A program made the position numbers and the translations under genes. Of a stretch of 58,534 nucleotides of DNA, positions 1 to 9,172 are shown in pieces. The stretch is taken from assembly GCF_030282845.1 (NCBI RefSeq), contig NZ_JASTWE010000021.1:1-58534 (forward strand), read 5' to 3'. How positions within the stretch are numbered: position 1 is the stretch's first letter; every line of letters begins with the position of its first letter. The DNA comes from Pseudodesulfovibrio pelocollis (GTDB lineage: Bacteria; Desulfobacterota; Desulfovibrionia; Desulfovibrionales; Desulfovibrionaceae). The notes under the pieces are model-generated. The model was given only the letters and a program-made list of their open reading frames with translations, was not told the DNA's origin and ran no database searches.

Positions 1-336
1 GAGCCGCTCCGCTCGATTGGTCAGCTTCTAAGCCTTAGGAGGCTTAAGGGCTGGAGCACACGGAGCCCGCACAAATTCCGGTCGAGGCGGGCGGATAGGC
101 CAGGAGTATCCTCCGCCCTTCTTCATGTCCCAGCACAGCCACACCATCACGGATTTCACTCACACCAGCCCCGCAATGGGCGGGAGCGTCGCAGCGCCAG
201 TTGCGTCGGGCCGCGGCCAGGGCGAAACCCGGCGGAGGCGGAGTCTTCGACGCTTCCAACTGTTTCGCCAGCGGCCCGATGCTACTGGCGCGCGGCGCGG
301 GAGACCCGATCACACGTCTTCAAAGAGCGGTTTTTG

Positions 337-368
337 CTTACTTTTGGGCGCTCCGGTCCAAAAGTAAG
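337..368. repeat. Intergenic inverted repeat (11-bp arms)
   Basis: Perfect arms CTTACTTTTGG (337-347) and CCAAAAGTAAG (358-368) flank a 10-base loop. No U-tract follows on either strand, so it is a poor textbook terminator. It resembles the dispersed extragenic palindromes that recur in many genomes, but its copy number cannot be judged from one window. Confidence 0.45.
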
Positions 369-404
369 TCGGCCCGAAGGGACGAAACTCTTCCCACAAT
401 CATC

Positions 405-417
405 CCGCCGAAGGCGG
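405..417 (-). terminator. Short hairpin downstream of the DUF6785-like gene
   Basis: CCGCC-gaa-GGCGG forms a five-pair GC stem about 45 bases past the minus-strand stop codon at 462. It is a candidate 3' end for the four-gene ABC/FtsX operon. It has no T-run, so this is a weak call. Confidence 0.3.
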
Positions 418-461
418 CTTCCTCTTGCATTCTCTTCTCTCTCCCCTCTTCCCTCTTCGCC

Positions 462-2468
462 TTACAGCGGAAACACCGCATAGCTCTGCCCGCTATACAA
501 CCCGATCACCGCATACACCCCGCCCATCAGGAACTCGCCCAATATCAACCCGATGAACAGGAACCGCACCCGGTTGAACAACCTCGTCCCCCCGTAATGC
601 AACACCAGATGATTGCACAGCCACCCGATGAAAAACGGGAACCAGAGGATGGTCATGCCCGCCGAATACGCGGCCAGATAGCCCAGCGGATGCAGCGGCC
701 ACCACGGGAACCGGTAGTAGCAGACGATGAGCACGATCATGGCCAGGGCGCCGAACCCGGCATAGGTGATGGTCCAGGCATTGGGGCCCACGGGCTGGTC
801 TACCAGCCGCTGGGCGCTCTCGTAGTTGCCCAGCACGGTCTGGGTGGCCCAGTCCAGTCCCAGTTCGCGCAGCCCGTACTTGTAACCCAGCACCAGCATG
901 GTCACAAAGGCCACGATCAGGGCCAGCACCAGCGAGAGGCCGATGGCGGCCAGCACGAGGTTCTTGCGCCGCGCGTCCTGCTGCACCTTGGCCCCGTGGA
1001 ACAGGGTCGGTGCCACTGCCTCGCGCATGTCGAGGAAGAGCACCTTTTGCATCACGGCCGTCGCGGCCAGCCCCGCCGAGCCGAAGAAGCCGCTGCCGAA
1101 AAGGCCCATCAGGGTGTCGGACGGCGCGGCGGTCAGGGTGAAATAGGGCAGCCCGCCCTGGCAGACCAGACGGCTGGTCACCAGGACCACGACCACGAAC
1201 ATGACCGGCAGGAGCAGGGCCGCCATCAGCGGCAGGCCGAAGAACCAGCACCAGCCGGTCAGGGCGAGCATGCCAAGCAGGAGCCCCCACAGGGGCCAGG
1301 ATGGCGGCTGCCAGGTGGCGGGCAGGGTCTCGATGGGGCTTGTCCCGGCCGGATCGGACTCCGTGCAGGTCCGACGCAGGGCGCACATGACCGTTTCCTT
1401 CAAGTGATGGCGCGCCAGCCACAGGAGGAAGCCGAAGAAGACGAGGTACGAGCCGATGGTTTGCGCGCCTTCGGGCCGGGCCAGATCAGGCCCCAGGGTG
1501 GTGCCCAGCGCGGCTTCGGGCAGCTGCCAGCCCATGACGTAAAGCAGACCGAAGAGCAGGCCCGCAAGAAGGTGGAAGGCCCACATGGAGAAGGATATCT
1601 GCCGCGTGGTCAGGAAGGCGAAGCCGATGAAGGCCGGGATGATGTAGAGTTTGAGTTTGTGGAAGCCGGAGAAGAGGCCGTACTTGGGGAAGTAGGACCC
1701 TGCCAGCACCAGGGTGGGCACGGCCGGGACCGAGGGATAGTAGAAATGCAGGCCGTTGATCAGGTGCAGGGCTCCGGCCAGGGTCAGGCCCACGAGCAGG
1801 TAGGTGTTGCCCCACCAGGAGAGGATCTGCTTCTGGTCCAGGGCCTCGCCCATGAGGGCGGGCACGCGCACCAGCGGGAAGAGGACGCGCTCGTTGACCA
1901 CCCACTGGCGGCCGAACAGGGCCATCAGGCAGAGCATGACGAAGAAGGCGCCGAGGATGAAGAAGGACCAGACCGCCAGCACCGGCAGCCAGACCCCCCA
2001 GGGGATGGCCGCCAGCACGGCGAGCAGGTTCATGTCGCGGCCGCCGCGCAGGCCGTTGTAGAAGGCGCTGACCGCCTCGGCCGAGTGGGGAAACCACGCC
2101 TGGGGCAGCAGCGGGCCGAGCACCTCTGTCCAGCGGTAGGCGTCCTTGGCAAAGCGCTCGGGCGCGGTGATGTTGACGAAGAAGGTCTCGGTGAGCCCCG
2201 CATAGCCTATGGCCGAGAAGATCACGGCCATGAGCCAGACCACGAGCAGCTCCACGCCCGAAAACACGGGCGGCCGCCGGGTCAGGCGCGAGGCCAGGGC
2301 GTCGAGCACGAACATCCAGGCCACGATGAAGAACGGGGCCATGGGAAAATGGCCGCCACTCAGGGGCACGTTGCGCAGGACAGCGCTGTTGTAGGGGGTG
2401 AAGACGCACAGGGCCAGCCCGATGACAAGGCCGGTCAGGAGCGCCCGGAGCCTGAGTCGTCCGTTCAT
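462..2468 (-). CDS. Polytopic membrane protein, DUF6785/DUF6784-like
   Basis: A 668-residue, very hydrophobic protein with about a dozen or more predicted membrane segments spread over its length, beginning at residues 8-25. It has few charged loops and no soluble domain. The arrangement and length resemble DUF6784/DUF6785 proteins, which are distantly like oligopeptide (OPT) transporters. That assignment rests on remembered family style, not on a diagnostic motif. The ATG overlaps the TGA of the upstream giant FtsX gene (ATGA), so the two are translationally coupled, and it is the last gene of the ABC operon. It may be a transport or scaffold partner of that system. No substrate can be read from the sequence. 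Confidence 0.7.
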   Translation of the reverse strand: MNGRLRLRALLTGLVIGLALCVFTPYNSAVLRNVPLSGGHFPMAPFFIVAWMFVLDALASRLTRRPPVFSGVELLVVWLMAVIFSAIGYAGLTETFFVNITAPERFAKDAYRWTEVLGPLLPQAWFPHSAEAVSAFYNGLRGGRDMNLLAVLAAIPWGVWLPVLAVWSFFILGAFFVMLCLMALFGRQWVVNERVLFPLVRVPALMGEALDQKQILSWWGNTYLLVGLTLAGALHLINGLHFYYPSVPAVPTLVLAGSYFPKYGLFSGFHKLKLYIIPAFIGFAFLTTRQISFSMWAFHLLAGLLFGLLYVMGWQLPEAALGTTLGPDLARPEGAQTIGSYLVFFGFLLWLARHHLKETVMCALRRTCTESDPAGTSPIETLPATWQPPSWPLWGLLLGMLALTGWCWFFGLPLMAALLLPVMFVVVVLVTSRLVCQGGLPYFTLTAAPSDTLMGLFGSGFFGSAGLAATAVMQKVLFLDMREAVAPTLFHGAKVQQDARRKNLVLAAIGLSLVLALIVAFVTMLVLGYKYGLRELGLDWATQTVLGNYESAQRLVDQPVGPNAWTITYAGFGALAMIVLIVCYYRFPWWPLHPLGYLAAYSAGMTILWFPFFIGWLCNHLVLHYGGTRLFNRVRFLFIGLILGEFLMGGVYAVIGLYSGQSYAVFPL

Positions 2469-5400
2469 TGCCCGGCCTCCCTGGCGGCGGTCATGCTCTT
2501 TTGCTCCATGGCCGTGTCGCGCTTGACGCTGTCGAGGTCGTCGGCGTAGTGCCCCACGGCCACCTCGTCCAGCGAACGCCAGGCCAGAAGCTGCTTGCGC
2601 AGGTCATTGATGAAGGTCCGGTTGAGATTTTCCCACGCCTTGAGCTCGCCCGCCTCGCGCTGGATGATCACCTTGACCTGCCGGAATCCCCCATACAGGT
2701 CGGACGGGCAGAAGACGAGCCGCACCTTCTGGCGCACGCCGAAGTCAAAGGGCGCCAGCCAGACCCGAAGGCTCATGGAGAAGCACAGGTCGTCGGGGAT
2801 GATGATGCGCTCCGCGACTCCGGCCAGAAGACCGGTCTGGGTCTCCTGCTCCTCGAGGTCGAGGAAGTTGCACTGCATGTCGTCTGTGCAGAACGCGCCG
2901 TGGGACACGTCGTGGTGGGCGAGGTAGTACTGGCGCAGGAATCCGCCCGCGCTGGCCATCTCCCCGAGCTTGATCAGGAAGGGCAGGACCACCACCAGTT
3001 CGTCGCCCCGGGCCTTGGGCATGGTCCACGACCTGTTCACGTCCGGGATGGCGATGTTGGCCGCCACCTTGGCCGGATAGATGGCCGAGACGAGCACCAC
3101 GCCCATGACCAGGAGCATGGCCGCCACGCCCGCGGTGGAGGAATAGTTGGCGGTCATGCCCGCCCAGAGCACGGTTCCTGCCAGCAGGGCCGACGCGCCT
3201 TGGGCCAGCAGATAGCCCACCACCACCGAGATGACGGCAAAGGCCAGGGCCTCGGCGATGAACAGGAAGGCCACGTGCGGCGGGGCCAGCCCCACCGAGG
3301 TGTAAACCGCGATCTCGGGCTTTCGCTCGTAGACCGAGCCGATCATGGTGTTGAGCACGATGAGGATGGCGATGCCAAGGGGGATCATGATGTTGGCCAT
3401 GCCCGAGTAGCTGACCGCGTCGGCCGCGTAGTAAAGGGACGTGCCCGAGGACGATCCCCGGAAGAGGAGCATGCCGAAGCGGTCGCCCAGATCGCCGGTG
3501 ATTCCTGAGTCGCCCGGGCCGGGCTTGACCGCGATGCCCTTGAGCCTGCCCGCGCCGCCTCCCAGGGAAAGCAGCGTCTGGGCCGGGACCAGGATGGTCT
3601 CGTAGTCCGGGATGTGCTGGTAGCGGCTCTCGGTGGTGATGATGTCCTGGCCTTCCTCGATGGCCTCTGCCTCCACCTCGGAGAGCTGGCTGGCCGCCAC
3701 GTTGGGGAAGACGATGGGGGTCATGGGCTCGCCGTCCAGGTCCGGGTTCAGGCGCAGGCCGTCGTCGCTGAACACGCCCACCAGGGTCATGGGGATGCCC
3801 CAGATGGTGACGGTGCTGCGGGCCGGATCGTCCGGGTCCGCGCCGAGTTGCCCGGCCATGCGCTCGGGCAGGATGACCACGAACCGCTCGCCCTCGCGGA
3901 ACCAGCGCCCCTTGACCAGGATGCGGTCGAGCCCGCTGACCTCTGGCTCGCGATGGGAGAGGCCGACCATGCCGCGCCCGGGCGACTCCCTCTCGCCGAG
4001 GAAGACCGGGATGAGCGGGGCGCGCGACTTGTCGCTGGTCAGGCCGGTGTCGTACCACGCGCGCGGAGCCACCACGCCGCTGCCCTCAAAGGCGTTCTCC
4101 ACGGCCGAAAGGGCTTCGAGGGGCACGTCCTGCCAGTTGATGTACTTGAGCATCAATCCGGTGTAAGTGGCCTCGCCGCTGAAATTGGCCCATCCCTTCT
4201 GGCGCACGGACTTGACCGTGGTGAAGTTCATGATGGTGAAGGTCAGGATGACCAGGGTGGCGAGGGTGAGGAAGGTACGCACCGGCCTGCGCTTGAGATT
4301 GCCCACGCCGAGGACGAAGGCCGCGCCAAAGGCGGCCATGGGACTGATGCCCGTGAGCTTGATGTGCGAGGAGCGCTTTTGCAGCTCCACCATCTCGCGC
4401 TCGAAGCGCATGAAGATGATCAGCGAGACCAGCACCGACAGGGCCAGGATGAAGAAGGCCAGGATGACCACCAGGGGCGAATAAGTCAGTTGAAAGGCGG
4501 GATGGACAAAGTAGACCACGGTGATGATCACCACGAGGAAGCCGAGGAAGGCGGCGATGCGCTTCTTGATGTCCGCAAAGGAGAAGAACAGCCGCTCCAT
4601 GCAGTAGGCAAAGGGCACGAACAGGGCCACATAGAAGAGCACGCCGAGCAGCACGTCCTTCTGGGTCTTGTCCACGTCGCCATAGACGCGGCTGGCCTTG
4701 GACAGGGAGGCGCGCGACGCCTCAACGAAGCGGTCCCACTGCTTCTGCTCCCGATACGCCTCGGCGCGGCGCAGGTCGTCGTCGCCCTGGCGGCGAAGGG
4801 TGCGGATGCGCTCGTTGACGATGCCCTTTTCCTCAAGGTTGTCGATGCGCGGGTCGAGCAGGCTCCACATGTCGCGCGCTGCCCGGAACTCGGTCATGGG
4901 GATGACCGGCCACTGCCGGGCGATGTAGCCCAGCCCCTGGGGGTGCTCCGGGTCCGCGTTGAGCAGCAGCACCTTCTTGTCCAGCACGCTGTCCGAGAGG
5001 GTCAGCTTGATGGGCGTGTCCGGCTCCAGAAACAGGGTGCCCAGGGTGGAGCGGCGGGTGTCCAGGCGGCTGTACCAGTAGCTCACGGGCGGGGCCTCGG
5101 TGCGCCCGTCAATGAGGGTGGGGATGTAGAGATACCGGAAGCTGCGCGGGTCCAAGAGGTTGAAGAGCGTGGTCTGGGTGCAGGCGAAGAGGGTCAGGTC
5201 CGTGCCCTGCACGGTCCGGCTCAGCTTGACCCGGTAGGAATCCTTGCCTGTCTTTGGCTTGTCCACGGCCCAGACGGCCAGCCCGGTCTCATCGTCAAAG
5301 CGCAGGGCCTCGATCACGGCCTTGTGAAAGCTGACCTTCCTGTCGGCGAAGCCCGGGATGCGGAAGCGGCCGGCGGTATCGACCATGCCGTAGTTGAGGG

Positions 5401-7477
5401 TCTGCCACTGGGAGGCGAGGACCACCATGCCCGTGCCCGGGCGGTCCGGGAATATCTCGCCCTTGCGCAGCAGGTTGGCCCGCCCTTCCACGGTGACGAA
5501 GTGACTGTTGCCGCGCTCGCCCGCGTTGTCGATGGGCTGGTCGGCCAGGGCTCGGGCCAGGGTGCGCACCAGGGCCGCCTGCCTGCGCACAAAGGCGAAA
5601 TTCACGCGCTCGGGCCGGTCATAGGGCGTGCCCCAGGCAGGCCGGGCATCGTGAACCGTGGCCAGGGTGAAGCCTGCGAACCCGGCCAGGGCCATGGGCT
5701 CGCCGCCCAGCTCGGGCATGTCGGGCAGGTAGCTTTGCCAGGCGCGCCTGCCGGGGCGCAGAGTGTCCTTGAAGAGGGCGGCCTCGTCGGCCCGGGCCTC
5801 GCCCAGCTCCCTGACGGTGCGTTTCATGACCGTGTCCAGCGGGCGGAAGAAGGCGGTCTGGTTGACCGAGGGCATCAGGTCGTGCAGCCACCCCTTGTCA
5901 AAGCCGCCCACGCCATCGCCGTGGCTGGAGAGATACAGGGAGACATGGGCCGCGATGCTGCGGTCGCCGATGGCGTCGCGCATGGCGCGGGCCGAGCGGA
6001 TGGTGTCGAGCTGGCCAGTGGCGTCTTCGAGGATGGCGGCCTGATAGGCCCGGGCCGGGGCCACGAAGTCGGCCAGCACCAGCCGCTCCTCGTCGGAAAG
6101 GGGAAAGTTGGCCACCGTGGAGTTGACCCAGTTGAGCCGCTTGAGCATGATCCGCCGGGCCGCCAGATGCCTGATGCGGTCCTGGCGGGCGGCCTCGGCC
6201 ATGGCGTGGTGGCCTGCGCCGCCTTCCATACCGTGGCCCGCGCCGCCGCGCGGCCCCTCCTCCATGCCCATGCGCTCCACCTGGCTTTGCAGGCGCAGGC
6301 GCATCAGCTCGTTGGTCAGGTCGTCCTCGCGGTCGCGCACCACGGCCTTGATGGCCCGCCTGACCAGGGCGCGGTCAGCGGCGTCGGCCATGACCCCGGC
6401 GTCAAAGGGATCGCGCATGTCCAGTATCTCGATGGTCCGGGCCGCCTCGGCCACGCGCTGGTCCAGGTCGTCGCGCCGCTCCTTGAGCACCTTGCCCCGG
6501 GTCACCAGGGCCCAGGTGAATTCGCGCATGCCCGCCTGGGCGCTCCCCTTGCCCGCCGTGGCCACCAGCATGAGCGAGCGCCCTGGCCGGTTCCGGGCAA
6601 ACCCCTCGGCCACGTCCATGAGGGTGGCGATGGACACGCCCTCGTCCGCGCCCGGCGCATCGCCCGCCACCAGTGCTGTGGCGTCGTAGAAGGCCTCCAG
6701 GACCAGGGTCTGGCCGGTCAGCTCAGGGTCGCTGCCCGGCACGAAGCAGTAGACGTTCTCGGCTCGGGCCTCGCGCCAGGCGGCCCGGGAGGCGAGATGG
6801 ACCATGGCCAGGCGGCGCGGCCCGGCGGCCGCCACATCCTGGCCGAAGAGGGCGCGGGCCTCTTCGCCGCCCATCCAGAAGAGGGGAAAGTCCACCGGGG
6901 TCAGCTCGAACTTGGAGTCGAAGAGGGAGCGGGGCGAGGGACCGCCATCGCCCTCCTCGCCGAGATAGATCAGGGCGCGCGCGCCGAGCATGGCCGCGTT
7001 GTTCCAGTTCTTGCTTGAGTCCATGTCCATGAGGACCACAGCCCCTTCCACGTCCAGGCCATTGAAATCCTTGACCTCACCCTGGCCCACATAGAGGAGC
7101 GGGCCGCGCAGCCCGGGCGGAGCCACCGCGCCGGGCGACAGGGCGTTGACGCGCAGCTGGCGCAGGCTGGCCGAGCGGCCCGTGCCCATGACCCGCAGCT
7201 CGGCCCCGCCCGCCGCCACCACCGGGACGCGAAAGCTCTGCCGCCCCGTGACCGCGTCTGGAAAGAGCCGGGTGAACTCAGCCTCGACCATGTCGGCCGC
7301 GCGGACCGCGCCGGGCGTGCCGGGCGAGCGGTCGCCCAGGGCGGCCAGCTTCTCGATGAAAATCCGGTGTCCGGTGTCCGGCGCACCGGCCCCTGGCGCG
7401 ACCAAGACGGTCGCGGCCAAAACGGCCGGAGTCAGCAGCACGAGGCTGGCAAGGGCGAGCAGCCAGCGCCGGATCAT
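2465..7477 (-). CDS. Degenerate M28-peptidase-like / FtsX permease fusion
   Basis: A 1670-residue envelope protein. An N-terminal signal segment (residues 5-22) leads into a PA/M28 aminopeptidase-like fold (about 30-340). The metal-ligand motifs are lost: the usual H-x-D is F-Y-D near residue 262, GADDN reads GADEG, and the catalytic Glu-Glu is replaced in ATAGKGSAQ near 305. A Gly/His-rich patch lies near 400-425, followed by a long soluble region. Three membrane segments near 945-1020 precede an FtsX core (RRPVRTFL near 1062), a large periplasmic loop and a last membrane cluster at about 1355-1475, then a soluble tail. FtsX/MacB-type permeases couple ATP use to periplasmic work rather than simple import. 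The start has GAGGGG seven bases upstream and lies 3 bp after the ATPase stop. The substrate is unknown. Confidence 0.8.
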   Translation of the reverse strand: MIRRWLLALASLVLLTPAVLAATVLVAPGAGAPDTGHRIFIEKLAALGDRSPGTPGAVRAADMVEAEFTRLFPDAVTGRQSFRVPVVAAGGAELRVMGTGRSASLRQLRVNALSPGAVAPPGLRGPLLYVGQGEVKDFNGLDVEGAVVLMDMDSSKNWNNAAMLGARALIYLGEEGDGGPSPRSLFDSKFELTPVDFPLFWMGGEEARALFGQDVAAAGPRRLAMVHLASRAAWREARAENVYCFVPGSDPELTGQTLVLEAFYDATALVAGDAPGADEGVSIATLMDVAEGFARNRPGRSLMLVATAGKGSAQAGMREFTWALVTRGKVLKERRDDLDQRVAEAARTIEILDMRDPFDAGVMADAADRALVRRAIKAVVRDREDDLTNELMRLRLQSQVERMGMEEGPRGGAGHGMEGGAGHHAMAEAARQDRIRHLAARRIMLKRLNWVNSTVANFPLSDEERLVLADFVAPARAYQAAILEDATGQLDTIRSARAMRDAIGDRSIAAHVSLYLSSHGDGVGGFDKGWLHDLMPSVNQTAFFRPLDTVMKRTVRELGEARADEAALFKDTLRPGRRAWQSYLPDMPELGGEPMALAGFAGFTLATVHDARPAWGTPYDRPERVNFAFVRRQAALVRTLARALADQPIDNAGERGNSHFVTVEGRANLLRKGEIFPDRPGTGMVVLASQWQTLNYGMVDTAGRFRIPGFADRKVSFHKAVIEALRFDDETGLAVWAVDKPKTGKDSYRVKLSRTVQGTDLTLFACTQTTLFNLLDPRSFRYLYIPTLIDGRTEAPPVSYWYSRLDTRRSTLGTLFLEPDTPIKLTLSDSVLDKKVLLLNADPEHPQGLGYIARQWPVIPMTEFRAARDMWSLLDPRIDNLEEKGIVNERIRTLRRQGDDDLRRAEAYREQKQWDRFVEASRASLSKASRVYGDVDKTQKDVLLGVLFYVALFVPFAYCMERLFFSFADIKKRIAAFLGFLVVIITVVYFVHPAFQLTYSPLVVILAFFILALSVLVSLIIFMRFEREMVELQKRSSHIKLTGISPMAAFGAAFVLGVGNLKRRPVRTFLTLATLVILTFTIMNFTTVKSVRQKGWANFSGEATYTGLMLKYINWQDVPLEALSAVENAFEGSGVVAPRAWYDTGLTSDKSRAPLIPVFLGERESPGRGMVGLSHREPEVSGLDRILVKGRWFREGERFVVILPERMAGQLGADPDDPARSTVTIWGIPMTLVGVFSDDGLRLNPDLDGEPMTPIVFPNVAASQLSEVEAEAIEEGQDIITTESRYQHIPDYETILVPAQTLLSLGGGAGRLKGIAVKPGPGDSGITGDLGDRFGMLLFRGSSSGTSLYYAADAVSYSGMANIMIPLGIAILIVLNTMIGSVYERKPEIAVYTSVGLAPPHVAFLFIAEALAFAVISVVVGYLLAQGASALLAGTVLWAGMTANYSSTAGVAAMLLVMGVVLVSAIYPAKVAANIAIPDVNRSWTMPKARGDELVVVLPFLIKLGEMASAGGFLRQYYLAHHDVSHGAFCTDDMQCNFLDLEEQETQTGLLAGVAERIIIPDDLCFSMSLRVWLAPFDFGVRQKVRLVFCPSDLYGGFRQVKVIIQREAGELKAWENLNRTFINDLRKQLLAWRSLDEVAVGHYADDLDSVKRDTAMEQKSMTAAREAGQ

Positions 7478-7480
7478 GGC

Positions 7481-8263
7481 CTAGCCCCTCTCCCCGCCAT
7501 GGACTGTGGCTTCGGCCCGGCCGTTGTCCTTGCCGCCGATGCCGCCCACGGTGATCTTCAGTTCCTCGCGCCGCTCGATGCGGTCCACCACGCCGTCGCG
7601 CACCCAGACCACCCGGTCGGACACGTTGAGCATCTTGTAGTCGTGGGTGGCGGAGATGATGGTCACTCCGCGATCCTGCGAGAGCATGCGAAGCAGCTCG
7701 ATGATTTCCTCGCCCGTGGTCAGGTCGAGGTTGCCGGTGGGTTCGTCGGCCAGGACGATGGCCGGGTCATTGGCCAGGGAGCGGGCCACGGCCACGCGCT
7801 GCTGCTGGCCGCCCGAAAGCTCCAGCGGCTTGTGCTGGAAGCGCTCGCCAAGGCCCACCAGCTTGAGCAGCTCGATGCCCTTGTCCTGGGCGTCGTCCGC
7901 GTTCATGCCCGCAAAGGTCATGGGCAGGGTCACGTTCTCCAGGGCGGACATGACCGGGATGAGGTTGAAGGTCTGGAAGATGTAGCCGATCTTGCGGTTG
8001 CGCAGCCAGGCCAGCTCGTAGGCGTCGAGCTGGGAGATGTCCACCTCGTCGATGAACACCTTGCCTTCGGTGGGCTTGTCCAGGCCGCCGATCATGTTGA
8101 ACAGGGTCGATTTGCCCGAGCCGGACGGCCCCATGATCGATATGTACTCGCCCGCGAATATCTCGAGATCCACGCCCTTGAGGGCCCTGACCTCCACCTT
8201 GCCCATGGTGAAGCGCTTGGTCACGCCCACGACCCGGACAATGGTGCGCCTTTCTTCAGTCAT
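7481..8263 (-). CDS. ABC transporter ATPase, LolD/MacB type
   Basis: A 260-residue ATPase with Walker A GPSGSGKST near residue 45, a Q-loop (IFQTFNLIP), the signature LSGGQQQR near 148, Walker B followed by DEPTGNLD, and the switch His in SATHD. LSGGQQQR plus the GNLD D-loop are typical of the LolD/MacB/FtsE branch that works with FtsX-type permeases. This fits the neighbours: a small FtsX-like permease upstream and the giant M28-FtsX protein 3 bp downstream. I chose the ATG at 8263 (MTEERR) because AAGGGG lies just upstream. A longer frame reaching 8437 would overlap the permease gene and has a Pro/Arg-rich, non-ABC-like N-terminus. Confidence 0.92.
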   Translation of the reverse strand: MTEERRTIVRVVGVTKRFTMGKVEVRALKGVDLEIFAGEYISIMGPSGSGKSTLFNMIGGLDKPTEGKVFIDEVDISQLDAYELAWLRNRKIGYIFQTFNLIPVMSALENVTLPMTFAGMNADDAQDKGIELLKLVGLGERFQHKPLELSGGQQQRVAVARSLANDPAIVLADEPTGNLDLTTGEEIIELLRMLSQDRGVTIISATHDYKMLNVSDRVVWVRDGVVDRIERREELKITVGGIGGKDNGRAEATVHGGERG

Positions 8264-8349
8264 TGAGAAATCCCCTTGCGAAACGCTGAAATCAATGGGG
8301 CGGGGCAATCGGTCCTGGACGCTGACGACACGGCGGTTGCGTCCGGCCC

Positions 8350-9123
8350 CTAGTGCTCGGCCCGAATGGCATTGATGGGCTCCATGCGCGCGGCCACCAG
8401 CGCGGGATAGAGCACGCCGAGCAGGCTGAGCAGGCACCCGGCCAGGGTGGCCAGCCCCACGGAGCCGAGGACGCCGAGCCAGGAAACATGAACCCAGGCG
8501 GCCAGCCCGAACCGGACTGCGCCGGTGAGCAGCGAGAACAGGCTGCCCAGCACCGCCCCGGCCAGAGACCCGGCCAGCCCCTGCATGGCCGCCTCAAGCA
8601 GGAACAGGCGCAGGATCATGGAATCGAGCGCGCCCAGGCACTTCATGACCCCGATCTCGGAAAACCGCTCGGTCACGGACATGAGCTGGGCGTTGATGAT
8701 GCCCACGGTGCAGACCAGCAGCGAGAGAAAGACGATCCACCGCTCCTTGGCTGCCATGCTCACCCCGCCGCCGCTCCCGTCCACGTCGTATCCGGCGGCC
8801 GACAGAACCGTGGCCGCATCCCGACCGCCATGGGCCAGCAGCCCCGAGGCCACGTCCAGGTTGACCAGCACGAAGGCCAGGAACGACACGGCCAGGACCA
8901 GGCTCGACACCGTGATCATGGACCGGAAGAACCGCACCCGCAGGCTCTTGAAGCTGATCTCCACCGACTTGGCAAAGGACAGCGTGATCAGCCGGTCGAT
9001 GCGCCCCTGGGGCTTGTCCATGACCGAGCCGCCGGGGCCGGTCCGGGCGCTCGCGGAATCGCGGTGCGAAGTGGTCGGCTTACTTTCCATATTCTCAAAA
9101 CGGTATGCAGATGCGTCTTCCAT
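8350..9123 (-). CDS. FtsX-like ABC permease (short form)
   Basis: A 257-residue permease with the MacB/FtsX layout. It has one membrane segment near residues 70-90 after an Arg/Ser-rich cytoplasmic start, a short periplasmic part, then three segments near 130-150, 185-215 and 225-250. The stretch RFSEIGVMKCLGA is the coupling-helix motif of FtsX/LolC-type permeases. With the ATPase downstream it could form the energised half of a heteromeric complex with the giant M28-FtsX protein. The periplasmic domain is much smaller than in LolC or MacB. The start at 9123 has AGGG upstream; internal ATGs at about 9090 and 9021 are possible. An A5CCGGT5 palindrome (9143-9156) lies before the start. Confidence 0.85.
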   Translation of the reverse strand: MEDASAYRFENMESKPTTSHRDSASARTGPGGSVMDKPQGRIDRLITLSFAKSVEISFKSLRVRFFRSMITVSSLVLAVSFLAFVLVNLDVASGLLAHGGRDAATVLSAAGYDVDGSGGGVSMAAKERWIVFLSLLVCTVGIINAQLMSVTERFSEIGVMKCLGALDSMILRLFLLEAAMQGLAGSLAGAVLGSLFSLLTGAVRFGLAAWVHVSWLGVLGSVGLATLAGCLLSLLGVLYPALVAARMEPINAIRAEH

Positions 9124-9142
9124 GACAAGCCCTAAGAGCGGG

Positions 9143-9156
9143 AAAAACCGGTTTTT
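9143..9156. promoter_or_regulatory. Palindrome upstream of the FtsX operon
   Basis: A perfect 14-base palindrome, AAAAACCGGTTTTT, sits in the 49-base gap between the deacetylase stop and the permease start. It could be an operator or, read on the minus strand, a short terminator for the upstream gene. There is no further support. Confidence 0.3.
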
Positions 9157-9172
9157 TCGCGATTGTCACGGA

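Larger units (their letters stand above)
1..461. other. Gene-poor leading stretch with small palindromes
   Basis: I find no convincing gene here. Short open frames on both strands are rich in Pro, Arg and Cys and match no family I recognise. The stretch holds three hairpin-capable sequences: TAAGCCT/AGGCTTA at 29-46, CTTACTTTTGG/CCAAAAGTAAG at 337-368, and CCGCC/GGCGG at 405-417. The last lies just beyond the stop codon of the minus-strand membrane protein that ends at 462. Confidence 0.5.

Noticed and set aside
44-313. Small frame of 89 codons in the leading stretch
   Set aside because: Odd composition, no ribosome-binding site and no family. It overlaps a palindrome-rich intergenic region.
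201-2549. A 782-codon open frame opposite the DUF6785-like gene
   Set aside because: Its product is full of His, Gln, Gly and Pro with no domain, which is the usual shadow of a GC-rich gene on the other strand. The minus-strand frame has proper membrane helices and couples to its neighbour.
3614-7018. A 1134-codon open frame opposite the M28/FtsX gene
   Set aside because: Low-complexity Gly/His/Ala/Leu composition, no start context and no recognised fold. The opposite strand encodes clear FtsX motifs.
2465-7477. Calling the giant protein an active aminopeptidase
   Set aside because: The zinc-ligand His and the catalytic Glu pair of M28 enzymes are replaced.
8264-8437. N-terminal extension of the ABC ATPase up to 8437
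   Set aside because: It would overlap the permease gene and add a Pro/Arg-rich segment, whereas the ATG at 8263 has a good ribosome-binding site.
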